Both the position numbers and the translations under genes were made by a program. From Pyronema omphalodes (lineage: Eukaryota; Ascomycota; Pezizomycetes; Pezizales; Pyronemataceae), in contig JAJJXM010000012.1 in NCBI GenBank assembly GCA_024516155.1, positions 558,001 through 622,000 of the forward strand: a DNA stretch of 64,000 nucleotides. Reading direction: 5' to 3'. The notes under the pieces were generated by a model, which saw only the letters and a list, made by a program, of their open reading frames with translations, was not told where the DNA came from and ran no database searches. Shown piece by piece: positions 1 to 10,460 of this stretch (positions are counted from its first letter, which is position 1; each line of letters begins with the position of its first letter).

Positions 1-1179
1 ATCCCATAAACCATCGTACTCTATATATAGATACCCAGATCCAATAAAACACGATGCCAACTACCATCATATCAGCCGTTTCCTACCATACTCTTTCAAT
101 CCTTCCCGGCTTCCCTAAAACTACCCATCCACCCATCCACCCCCCTCCCCCATCCCTCTCTGGTAGTCTACAACAATAGGGGCTAGTATCACCTCCCAGA
201 CTTACAAACTTCCCTATATCCTCTTTTAGAAATCCAAGCTATATCCCACATACCATACCCCATACACCATACACCATACGCCATACACCATCTCCTCCGC
301 CTTCAAGAAAACCTATTTCTCAAGTTCCACGCCAAGTCAATACACAACAGAACACAACGCACACAACACACAGAAAACTAACTCCGAGTCTTCGGATTTA
401 TTAACCAGGTTCTTTTAACTAATCCAAGTTTCACACAATTCCTAGTAAATATAATATGTACCTATAGTTATCCATTCAATCATCATCATCATCATCATAA
501 AAAAAAAAAAAAAAAAAAACAATCCGGAAGTTTCTCTTAGCAGTAAGTAGCCGTAGCAGCAGTAGCAGTAGCAGTAGTAGTAAGTAGCAGTAGTAGTAGC
601 AGTAGTAGTAGCAGCAGAAACAGTAGCAGTAGTAAGTAGTAGTAGCAGCAGTAGTAGCAGCAGTAGTAGTGGTAGTAGCAGCAGCAGCAGTAGTAGCAGC
701 AGTAGTAGTAGTAATTTTTATCCCTATTTTCCTTATTTTAAAGTTTCAAGTTTCAAGTTTGAAATTACATCAACAAATAAACACATAAACAAATAAACAC
801 ATAAACAAATAAACACCCTCATGTCCCCCCGTCCTCCTGCCCCAATCACCTCAATCACCCCAATCATTACAGAAACAATATATATATTCCAGTGTCCACA
901 AAAAATCAAATCCACAAATAAATCGAATTAAAAAAAAAAGAAAAAGAGAAAAAAAAAAAATCAAGAAAAATCCAATTAGAAAAAATCCCATTCCGATCCC
1001 CCACCCACCATCCCCCACCCCAAATCCCTAGCCTCAATCCCCAAGTACTTAGCAATTATGTTAAAAATTTAAAATTAATCCCAATAAAAACAAAAAAACT
1101 CCCGCTAAAAAAAAAAATTCAAGTAAAATAAAAACAAGAACATGAACCCCCCCCCCCAACCACACCAAATACAAACCAC
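1..1179. other. Intergenic, simple-sequence rich
   Basis: No coding region is supported here. The stretch holds CATACACCATAC-type repeats near 240-290, an A run near 500-519, a CAG/TAG triplet tract (listed separately), a short AAACACATAAAC repeat near 778-815, and several A-rich runs up to 1140. The part next to 1180 is presumably the 3' UTR and terminator region of the minus-strand SCY1-like gene. Confidence 0.7.
541..715. repeat. CAG/TAG triplet microsatellite
   Basis: About 170 bp made almost entirely of interspersed CAG and TAG (or AGT) triplets. TAG triplets on the plus strand, and frame shifts in the tract, prevent a long open frame on that strand. It lies downstream of the SCY1-like gene, outside any coding region. 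Confidence 0.85.
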
Positions 1180-4100
1180 CTACAACAAACTCTCCCATTT
1201 ATCCAACCCGGTTTTTTCCTCCTTCTTCGGTGCCATAGGGGCCATCGTATTCATCGTATTCATCCCCATTCCCATGCCCATGCCCATATTCATCCCCATA
1301 TTCATCCCCGTAGAATTTCTCGTATTCATAGATCCGATTCCCTGGTTCATAGTAGTAGTAGTAGTCTGTATACCCATACCACCAAATGTACCAGTACCCG
1401 TCGATGATGATGCCGGCGCTCCAAAGTTGGTTAATTGGATTCCGCCTCCTTTTTTGATTCCGGTATGTCCGCTGCCTAGGTTGAGACCTAGTGTCATTTG
1501 GTTTGTTTGTTGGGGCATTTGGGGCATTCCGCTCATGCTGCTCATGGTGTTCATGGTGTTCATGGTGTTCATGCTACCCATGGTGTTCATGGTATTCATA
1601 CTATTCATACCGCCCATCGCCCCCATAGTTTGAGACTGATGCAACGTCTGTGCCATAACTTGAGGGTTAAGAATCGGCTGAGCCACCGGCGGCGTAGAAA
1701 CCGGGCGATTCGCAGTATTCGCCATAGTAGGTTTCATAGCAGCAGACCAATCGACAACATTACTAGTCGCCGGAGACGGTGTAGGTCGCATAGCAGTGGT
1801 ACTACCGAATCCAGGGGTAGGTTGTAGCGGTTGAGAAAAGTTCATGGGCGAAGCTGCGGGAGTAAATTTCGGGGTACTGGAGGCAGAAGAGGAAGAGAGG
1901 ACGGAATTGAGGGATTGGTTTTGAGGAGGAATTTGGTTGGTTGGTGAGGGAGTTGACCAGGAGAATTTAGGTGCTCCTGAGGTGGTAAGGACTGGAGGGG
2001 AACGGCTACGGGGTGTGGTGACTTGTGGGGCGAGGGTTGCGCCCATTGTTGATGTTGAATTTGAGCTTGTGTTGGTGCCCATTCCCATACTGGCGCCATA
2101 TCCGGATGAAGATCTAGAGGCACCGGAGACACTGGAATTTCCATTTGCAGGCTGAGTTGGCTGGGCAATGGGCCATCCGCTGGCGTCTACAGGCGCCTGA
2201 GATTCCTTCTTTCCATATACGAGGCGCTCGAAATCGTCGTCGCCAGGACTGGTGGCTCTGTTCATACCAGGTGCTGCACCAAAGGCCAGGAATTCCCCGG
2301 CTGTTTGATGGCCACTTGGATGAGATGTTGAAATTTCTTGAAGTTTACGGGTTTGTTCTGCTTCGATTTTTGAAGAGAGGGCACGGATTGTTGACATGAA
2401 AGATTTAAACTAGACATGAATATTAGCATAGAAAATCCTACAAGATGGAAGGATATTTACCTGTTCAAGTCCTAATAGCGGACCAAATGACATTGTCCAA
2501 AGTGTTGGCAATATATCCATAGCCACCACTTCTCGATCACATATCTGACCAATCTCATTAAACACACTTAGTGTCTCCATCATAACCGCCGGTTCTTTCG
2601 TCTTAATTCCCTTCAAAAGGGGAATAACCTTTTCTTGAATGGTGTATTTATCCAGCACTGGTGCTTCCTCCTTCACCTTCTTTCCATTGGCGCTACCAGA
2701 CGAGAACCCATCGAGTCCATCAGAGACGGTATTATCGCCTCCCTGACCTCCACAGAGAACTCTGAATGCTTCCAACCCTCTGATTTTAATCCCAAGACTA
2801 CTCGTTTTAGTAAATACCGTAGCAACTACAGGGAATAAATCATTCTTAAGAGTCGGGAAGTCGAGCTTTGGTAAAATAACCGGCAAGCATCTCAATGCCA
2901 TATCCTGCACAGCATGTGTCGGAGAATCCAAAGCAAGGAAGACAAGCGGTAGAACATCCTCTTTAAACTCCAGTGCAGTAGTTTTCTCTTTGATAATATG
3001 CATTTTTGACAAGATGACCGTTAAACCACCTTCTCTTCCCGATTCTCGTTCTCTCTCGGCAATCTTTGCAGCGGCAGTTTTTGGCTCGCTTGTACTAGTG
3101 GGTGCACTACCAGATGGCAAGAAAACCTCCTTGACACGTTTCAGGACCTTTTCCGAGTACAAGCGAGAACTGGCGGGTTCAATAATTTGGAAAATATTAG
3201 GTAAGATTAAGGCTACCAGAGAACCGTCGCGAAGCTCTTCTACTAGGCCGGGTAAAATCTTCTTTTCCAGTACTGAGCGTGGGAACTGAGGTAGAATCTT
3301 TGGTAGTCCCCGCATGAAAGCAGATTTCTCAGAGGGTGTCTTTGCCGGGAACTGATCCAAAAACCGTAGCGTAGAAACAAGAATATTATCAAAATACTCT
3401 GACTGCTGAAAGTCTCTAGCAGTCATTCTTCCCGCTGGTCTCCTTGTAATAAGCTGTGGTAACACACTCCCGGTCAACTGTCTAGGTACCGGTCGCGCAG
3501 ATAAATAGTTGTTATTTGCGCTGGGAATAGTCTGCGGAGATGCCATGACTTTGCGGTATGTAGCATTGCTGTGGTGGGATTCGATAGGTGATTTATGCGG
3601 AAAGTTGTAGAGAGTTACTATGAGTACTCCGAGAGAGAATAAATCGCACGAGTTACTGAGGGTGCTATCAATGATTAGGTCGGGGGCTGCATAATCGAGA
3701 GACAGTTGGACATTGGCGGGGAGACGGTTATCGAATTCCGGAGGGAGGGGTGGGTTGAGAGATGGGACGGCGAAACCGAGACCGCAGAGTTTCCAGTCAG
3801 ACTATTCAGAACATTAGACATCTCCGATGTAGATCCCGTCTTTGGATGATAGTTCCCCCGAGCTCTCCAAACCCCCGAGAAATAGGAGGAGCATACCTTA
3901 GCATTCACAATAATTGCATCCGGTGTCAAATTACAATGAATAAGATTTGCACTCTCATGCAAAAACTCCAACGCTTTACCAATTTGTAGCAACCCCTTCT
4001 GAATCTCCAACTCATCAATCTCAAACTCTCTGTGTCTTCTCTGCGATCCGGACCGTTCCTCATCATCCTTTTCCTGTAGCAACGTAGTTAAACTCGCCGT

Positions 4101-4457
4101 AACATGTTCAGTAACAAACTGCAAACCACCACTTCTAGTTTCCTCCACCGGCTCAACCAATTCCAGAATACACGGATGTCTAAGCCTAGCCAGTAAGCTT
4201 GCCTCCTTCTTCAATCTCTCCACCGCTTCATCCTGAGCCGCTTTTAAACCATCCCCTCTACTACCCCCGCGTCCGGTTTCTAATGTCTTGCGCTCAAATA
4301 CAAAAATCGATACTGGCTGATTCGTCTTCTTCTTTTTGGCATCGTAGATTTTCCACGGTCCACAGTAGCCGATTGGTGAAGCGCTCTTTTCGTGGTAGTT
4401 GCTTGCGATTGGGGAGGAGAAGCTTTTCAGCGCGTTGGTGAACATAGCGGAAGCCAT
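1180..4457 (-). CDS. SCY1: SCY1-like pseudokinase (SCYL2 family), three exons
   Basis: Three exons: 4457-3897, 3801-2461 and 2409-1180, joined across introns of 95 and 51 bp in phase 0, giving 1043 residues. The N-terminal 290 or so residues form a protein-kinase fold. In place of the catalytic HRD motif it reads HCNLTPDAIIVN, and where DFG should be it reads CGLGF, so key catalytic residues are missing and the kinase is probably inactive. Residues about 330-640 are helical and HEAT-like, ending in GPLLGLEQ-FKSFMSTIR at the second splice. The C-terminal 400 residues are disordered, rich in Ser, Thr, Pro and Gln, with Met-Asn repeats. SCY1/SCYL proteins act in clathrin-linked trafficking between Golgi, endosomes and, in some members, tRNA export; that role is taken from the family. 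Start chosen as the first ATG upstream of the kinase domain. Family assignment is secure; the exact start is likely. Confidence 0.9.
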
Positions 4458-4463
4458 GGCTGT

Positions 4464-4562
4464 TGGAGGGGGGGTTGTCGACGGGGGGTGTTATTCGGGG
4501 GTGTAGAACGGGCGGGAGGCGGGGGGGTGTGGGGGGTGTGGGGGGTGTGGGGAGGTAGGAGG
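4464..4562 (-). promoter_or_regulatory. C-rich leader of the SCY1-like gene
   Basis: Immediately upstream of the ATG at 4457 the transcribed strand is strongly C-rich, with repeated CCCCACACC blocks. The complementary plus strand carries several G runs of four to eight (GGGGGG TGT GGGGGG TGT). It may be 5' UTR or core promoter; the transcription start cannot be seen. Confidence 0.4.
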
Positions 4563-6692
4563 GGAGTCGCAGCGGTAAGCTCAGCGGTAAGTTCAGCGAA
4601 CAGATACTGTTATCAATATTCAAAAGAGTGGAAAAGGGTCGGAGGAATCTGAAGTTGAAGATCCGTATAGTTTATTAAAGAAAAGAAAAACACAGACGTG
4701 GGTTGGTTGAGAAGTTAAAAGATACGTAGGTGACAGATAGATAGGTTTATTTGGGAGCTTGCTGCTGCTGGACTATGCATACATAGTTCGGTGGAACTCT
4801 TGGAGCGAGAGCACGAGCCGCGTCCGAATAAGCCGCAATAATGCATAGCATAGGGTAAGCGTTGCGTTGCGTGGTGTGCGTGGTGTGCGTGAAGCTAGCG
4901 CTAACCCTGATGACTGATGACGTCCGCTGGGTTTCGAGAAGCTCGATGGTGATGGAAAGGTACCCGGTCGAAGGGTGCACAAGTACGGCGCAACCATTCA
5001 ATTCGATAGCAACAGAACAACCACAACTCTAGGGGGTTCCCGACAAATAACAAAGATTTAACAGCCCTATGATGGCTACTTTTAACTAAAATCTTTTTAA
5101 AAAAAAACATATATGTATTGGCTCATGGAAGATAATTGTCTTAACATTTATAGTTGTATGAGAGGACAAAAGTCCGGCGCGGTGATATATACAAACAGAG
5201 CGCCAGACCTACCCTTGTACCCGAGTATCCCCTCAACCTCAACACCAAAAACGCATCTTCAACCGCACTTCTATACAAAACTACCATATAATTTTTTGCA
5301 TTTTCTTAAAGCCATAGTATGATATTCTCTCAAAAGAAAAACCTTTTATTTTCCATACACCATACAAAAACCATCTTATATCTACATGATACAGAGGATA
5401 TAATTTTACACTTAAACAAGGTCTTTTAAGAAATATTTTACCATCGTGAAAGAAGAGACTAATTAGATAACCCAACAGCCTGACGATTCCCCGATCCCCG
5501 ATCCCCAGATCCCCGATTCCCAGAAACCCAGAAACCCTAGAATTCCCCGAGGTCCTGGAGGTCCCGGAACTCCCGAAAACCCAAGGATATCGAAAATCCA
5601 CCACACAACACAACACAACGAAAAAGCAACTCATACACAGCACACGCATTATCTAACACCTTCCAGACATCCGAAGCTCTATTTTATAAACCCAAGGAAC
5701 ATGTTTAGTTGGCTGATGAATTTATAAAACATTCAATATCTTGTGCTGCGTTAGGTGTATAGTAAATATTCTCATGTCTCTGTCTTTGTATCTGTGTCTG
5801 TGTTTTGCGTTATGTATAGATGTTGATATATGTTGATATATGTTGATATATGTCTATATCTATATCCGTATCTTGTGTTATAAATCATATATGTATCCAT
5901 ATATACATTGGATTAATAAACCAGCCAACAATCAACCAGCAATCTCTCCAAGTAACAATACCAATACCAATAAACATTATATTGCTGTTCAAAAGTTCAA
6001 GTTCCATCAATCCTGCCGGGTGTCATCATCAGAGAAAATGTGGTAACTTGTAAGAATATGTTGGGTATGTAACATTTGGGGGGTTATCGTTTTGTCGTGT
6101 AGCTGTTACTTAGTGATGGATAATGTATATTCTTTATGTGTAAAGGCATATGTAGGGCTGAATTGTAGAATAAGTTGACTGTCTAAACCAGCAAAAAGTA
6201 TCTTGGAGGTACTGGATCGGGGGAAGGAGTTGAAAGAATTGTGTAGTTACTTTATAGTCACTTTGAAGTCACTTTGAAGTCACTTCACAGTCGCCTCGCA
6301 GTCGCCTCGCAGTCGCTTCATGAGATCCAAAGTAACCATACTTTATCCTCATATCCTCCTCTATCAACGGCTCCAACTTCCAAGTGGGGGGAAGCCACGA
6401 AAACAAAAAAAAACAAAAAATAAATAAATAAGCAACCAATTGATCTATAAGTCTCCATTCCTAAAGTAATTCCATACAATCGCGTGAACATCGCACCATC
6501 AAACCGCCCCAATTCCTTCCACCAACCAACATCAACCAAACATCCCATCACCTTCTCCCTGCTGCTTCCCCCACGGGCTTTAATTGCTCGTTACTTCCCC
6601 CACTATTTCCGGCAAACAAAAATTTCGTCATTGGGAGATATGATGGATGCATGGATGGATAGATGGATGAGTGGATGGGTGGGTGGGCTTAT
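4563..6692. other. Intergenic region, mostly without supported genes
   Basis: Apart from the doubtful minus-strand exon at 4747-5033, nothing here looks coding. The stretch contains CCCCGATCCCC-like short repeats at 5480-5570, TTGATATATG repeats at 5820-5850, and GTCACTT/GTCGCCT repeats at 6255-6315. The last portion up to 6692 follows the stop of the complex I subunit gene and is probably its 3' UTR. Confidence 0.6.
4747..5033 (-). other. Possible terminal exon of an unrecognised gene
   Basis: An open frame without an ATG runs from a good splice acceptor (CCCTAG at about 5034) to a TAA at 4747. It reads SCGCSVAIELNGCAVLVHPS and then about 75 further residues, ending in a short Gln run. The composition is protein-like, with alternating hydrophobic residues in the first third, but no upstream exon with a convincing donor was found and no family is recognised. 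It could be a real last exon, a decayed gene or chance. Confidence 0.2.
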
Positions 6693-7308
6693 TTATTTTC
6701 CGCTGACAGTGTTCAAAACCTCGGTGATCTTACGGGGCTTGGTGGAATCAGGGATAACACCCTCGGTTTCGAGCCGTCTCCGTGCCTCCTCGAGTGCCCA
6801 AGTCTGGATGCTATTTGGGGTGTTAGCTTCTGTTCCATAAATGGTGTTTTATATCTTATTCCTCCTCCTGCTCCTCCTGCTGCTTCTTCTTCTCCTCTTA
6901 GGTGGTTCCGCTGAAGCAATTCCGGCCTTCTGCTAGATCTACCGGGGCTCCCAGACCCTTCGGACAACCAGCACCCAGCACCCAATCCCCAGAAACTATC
7001 CCCCGCCACCTCCCCACCTCTTCAACCCCTCCCGTAACTCCCGGATCAAAGACAAAAGATCAGCAAAAAGGCACTCACGAAGTATCAGGCTTATAAGCAT
7101 AAGCGACACCAGCGGCAAAAAGGGAGCCACAGAAACCATAAAAGAAGATAGGTTCCCATGCTTCCTTTTTAACAGGTTCGGCAGGGTTCTGATTAAGGAA
7201 CCATCCGGAAGGTGGGTCGTAATGAGGTCCGCTATGTGATGATCCGTTTCTAATCTGTCGGGTGACGCGAGCGACGCGAAGAACTCCGTTTACGGTCGGA
7301 CGATGCAT
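6693..7308 (-). CDS. NADH:ubiquinone oxidoreductase ESSS subunit (NDUFB11-like)
   Basis: Two exons, 7308-7079 and 6810-6693, joined in phase 2 across a 268-bp intron, encode 115 residues. The N-terminus is basic (MHRPTVNGVLRVARVTRQIR), as expected for mitochondrial import. It is followed by the family block HYDPPSGWFLNQNP, a single membrane segment (EPIFFYGFCGSLFAAGVAYAY), and after the splice IQTWALEEARRRL and a C-terminal ITEVLNTVSGK. This order matches the ESSS accessory subunit of respiratory complex I, which sits in the membrane arm of the inner mitochondrial membrane. The intron is long for this window and rich in CTC/CTT repeats. The gene is followed in the same orientation by the SCY1-like gene. 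Confidence 0.88.
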
Positions 7309-8014
7309 CGTGTTTGGAGTAAAAAGTTTCGAGACGAGTCTAGGGCTGCGCTGAGGTGCTGAGTGGAGAGTGGGCTGTCGGTCGGGGTCCTGAGGTACGG
7401 TGAGGTTCGCCGGTTAGACGGTGATGGTGATGGTCGGGTGCCAAGACGCGCTTGTCTGGTTAAGGCGGGGGGCGAGAGGCGAGGAAAAGACGACGACGAC
7501 GGGGAGGTAAGAGGAAGTAATGCAAGCGATTGGAGTTCGGGGATCATAAGGTCGGGATAATGAAGGTGGGGGTATTGTGCATGCTGGGGTGAAAAGGAAC
7601 CGGATTGTTTGGTATCACAGGGGGTGCGGTAAAAATTAATATCTAGGCAATGTTATGCTTCCCGTATGTTAAATTTCATATCATCACTTCATGGCTCAAA
7701 TATCATGGCTCTGTCATTCGTGATGTTTCATGTCATACTTTTTTATATGACAGCCCCGCTTCTATACCCAGAAATCTAATGATATCCCCAAAGAAAAGAA
7801 AAATACGAAATAAGATACAATAGCAGTAAAAACGAGTAAAACCAAACCAACGAAGAATTGCCCGATTGCTATGAAAAGTCAAAGAGCCAAGTACAGGTAC
7901 TCCATGCCACCCCGAACCACAATAATAACGTTAACGCTGAAAACGGAAACTTCTTTCCCTCCATTCCTGAACTCCATCAACTTTTTCGTCCATCCAATCC
8001 CCCAGATTGGGAAT
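7309..8014. other. Intergenic between BCAT 3' end and NDUFB11 start
   Basis: About 700 bp holding the presumed promoter of the minus-strand complex I gene (7309-7560, moderately GC-rich) and the 3' flank of the aminotransferase gene. No additional gene is supported; the short open frames here lack any recognisable pattern. Confidence 0.6.
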
Positions 8015-9393
8015 TTAAGCCTTAACGGGGTAACTGTAGAGTTTGTTAGCAATTGATTCACGAAAAATGGCATTTTGATATCACGTACCTCCAGTCGGAC
8101 TTGATGTCTCCGTACTGGATACCCTCCATCCACTTCCAAACACGCTCAGCAATAGGACCAGCCTCCTTGCCCTCAGGAAGAGGAACGTTGATATCCCTCT
8201 GAACACCACCGACACCACCGTCCCAAGCGATTCTACGGACGGGAGAGACAACGGCAGCAGTTCCAGCACCGAAAGCCTCCAACAACCGACCCTCATCGGC
8301 AGCGTCTGCAACCTCCTTGATGGTGTACTTGCGCTCAGTAATCTTCCATCCCTCCTTTCCAAGGTGCTCCTTTGCAAGAGCAAGGATAGAGTCACGGGTA
8401 ACTCCCTCCAAAATGGTTCCGTCCAAAGGAGCAGTAACCATCTCCTTAACTCCGTCCTTGTTTACCCAGCAGGTGAACAAGTTCATGGTACCAACCTCGG
8501 TAACGTATCCCTCCTCTCCGAACAACCACAAGTTCTGGTGGAATCCACGCTTGGCAGCCTCCTGCTGGGGAAGAATGCAAGGAGCGTAGTTTCCTCCAAG
8601 CTTCTTGTCTCCAGTTCCACCGGGCCAGGCACGGACGAACTTGGAGGTAGCCTCAAGAGAAACAGCCTTGAATCCACTGGGGTAGTAAGGTCCAACGGGA
8701 GAGGCGATAACGAAGAACAACGCAGATCCTGGAGGACCAACTCCGAGGGTACGCTGAGTTCCAATCATGGTAGGACGGAGGTACAAGGAGTAACCGCGCT
8801 TCTTGGGAACGAACTTCTCCTCAAGAGCAACGAACTTGGAGATACACTCAACCATCGCATCGGGGTCGAAGCTAGGGAGAGCAATACGAGCACTGGAAAG
8901 AGAAAGACGGTCCATGTTCTTGCGAGGACGGAAGAGACGAAGCTCTCCAGACTCGGTACGGTAGGCCTTCATTCCCTCAAAGCAGGAGAAACCATAGTGG
9001 AAGACGCAGGTGGCGGGGTCGAGAGAGAGGTTCTGGTAAGGAGTGATGCGAGGCTCAGACCAACCCTTTCCTGCTACCCACTCAATGGAAAGCATGTGGT
9101 CTTTATTTTCACATTAGCAATTGAGATTTTTATCTATAATTCGCATTATCGCGATGTCTCCGCCGTATCACGGATATCACGGCAGAAATGGCGGGGCATG
9201 GCGTACCGGTGAACGTTCTTCCGAACACCAAATCCTCCTCCTTCATGAGCTCCTTGGGAGTCTGGGTACGCTGAATGATCATCTTGGAAGGGTCGACACC
9301 GGCAAGCGCAGGAGCTTGGGAGCTGTAATTGCGGACAGAGGCGAGTCTGGTGACCGGCCTCGCCGCCCGGAGAAGCATCGATGGGCGAAGCAT
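8015..9393 (-). CDS. BAT1: Branched-chain amino acid aminotransferase, mitochondrial
   Basis: Three exons: 9393-9207, 9100-8089 and a 19-nt last exon 8033-8015, with introns of 106 and 55 bp; 405 residues. Class IV PLP-dependent transaminase that interconverts leucine, isoleucine and valine with their 2-oxo acids using glutamate/2-oxoglutarate. The first 25 residues (MLRPSMLLRAARPVTRLASVRNY) are Arg-rich and free of acidic residues, a typical mitochondrial presequence. Family blocks are YGFSCFEGMKAYR, RPTMIGT, KLGGNYAPC with the predicted PLP lysine at K229, VTEVGTMNLF and LEAFGAGTAAVVSPV. The terminal exon adds only the last few codons, YPVKA, preceded by a Ser split by the intron. Codon use is strongly biased, so the gene is probably well expressed. 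Whether it corresponds to yeast Bat1 or Bat2 is inferred from the leader alone. Confidence 0.93.
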
Positions 9394-10460
9394 TGCGACG
9401 GCGGAGGATGAGGGTGCCTGAGGGATTTGCGACGAAGGAGTGGAGTACTGAAGGACTACTGGATACTCTCTGAGGGATGGAGGGTCCTTTTAGAGAGTTG
9501 TACCTCTGAGCTGGCGGAGATAAGAGATGGGGTGTGTGGTGGGATGAATGACCAGGTCGCACAGTACAAATCCGTGCGAAAACGAACGAACGAATAAAGT
9601 CACTACTGTCACCACCACCCGACTCCGATCCACGCGAGCACCAACCAGCCCAACCCAGGAAAGTTGGATGAATTGAGCCGCTGGAATGGGGTAAAATTGT
9701 CAGCATCGTGTGCTTGAATGCGCTGTCCGTGCAGAAAGAAGCAAGCTGGGGAGTTGATATGTCAAATGCGTTTTACGAGAAGGAAGGAAGGATCATGAGG
9801 TTTATCTCGATTCAGAAAGGGAGATTTTGAATTTGCCTTCAACACAGCACTTCGGTCTGAACTTGTAAGGATCATGAGGTTTATCTCAATTCAGAAAGAG
9901 AGATTTTGAATTTGCCTTCATTCAACACAGCACTTCGGTCTGAACTTGTCCGTAGATTCATCCGGCTGACCCTTTTGACCTTTCGTGACTTACCCGCCCT
10001 ACGGACCCGCCGAATGCAGGTTCCCGTGTTCCGAAACTCTGAAATGGCCATCCCCGCGTTAACAGGGCCCGGCGTTACAGAAGGGTGGCCCGGCCGAAAG
10101 AAGCTTGCCAGACTTCTTCCCGAAGATCCCCATCCCTCGGCTTGTCTTGGACGATCGCCTCGCTACAACGCCTCCAGTCTCCAACTAACGGTTCCGGCCA
10201 ATCAGATTGTTTGAATTGGACTTCAACAGACCGCAAACATCTGAATTGGATTACAACAAATCGCAAACACCAAATGGGCTTTACAGAAACCCAGCTGTTG
10301 AACTCGATTTTTGCAGAAAAGAGCTGAGACATTTTCATTTACTGCCACTTTCGGGAATCTCTCGACTCGGTCCACTCTTTCCGACTGCGACGACATCTCA
10401 TCCGAGCCGAAATCTTCAGGTCGAAAAAATCAAAGTTGAAGCCAACAATCACTACATTAC
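9394..10460. promoter_or_regulatory. Divergent intergenic region
   Basis: About 1.07 kb between the start of the minus-strand aminotransferase gene and the plus-strand gene at 10461, so it presumably contains both promoters. It also carries a tandem duplication (9789-9950) and a pair of TGAATTGGA-starting 28-bp imperfect repeats at 10212 and 10242. No gene of its own is supported. Confidence 0.55.
9789..9950. repeat. Tandem duplication, 79 and 83 bp
   Basis: Two adjacent copies, 9789-9867 and 9868-9950, both begin AAGGATCATGAGGTTTATCT and end GGTCTGAACTTGT. They differ by two substitutions and a 4-bp insertion (ATTC) in the second copy, indicating a fairly recent duplication upstream of two divergent genes. 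Confidence 0.9.

Noticed and set aside
8364..9212. 282-codon plus-strand open frame
   Set aside because: Antisense to the aminotransferase and crossing its first intron; no domain pattern. It is a by-product of codon bias.
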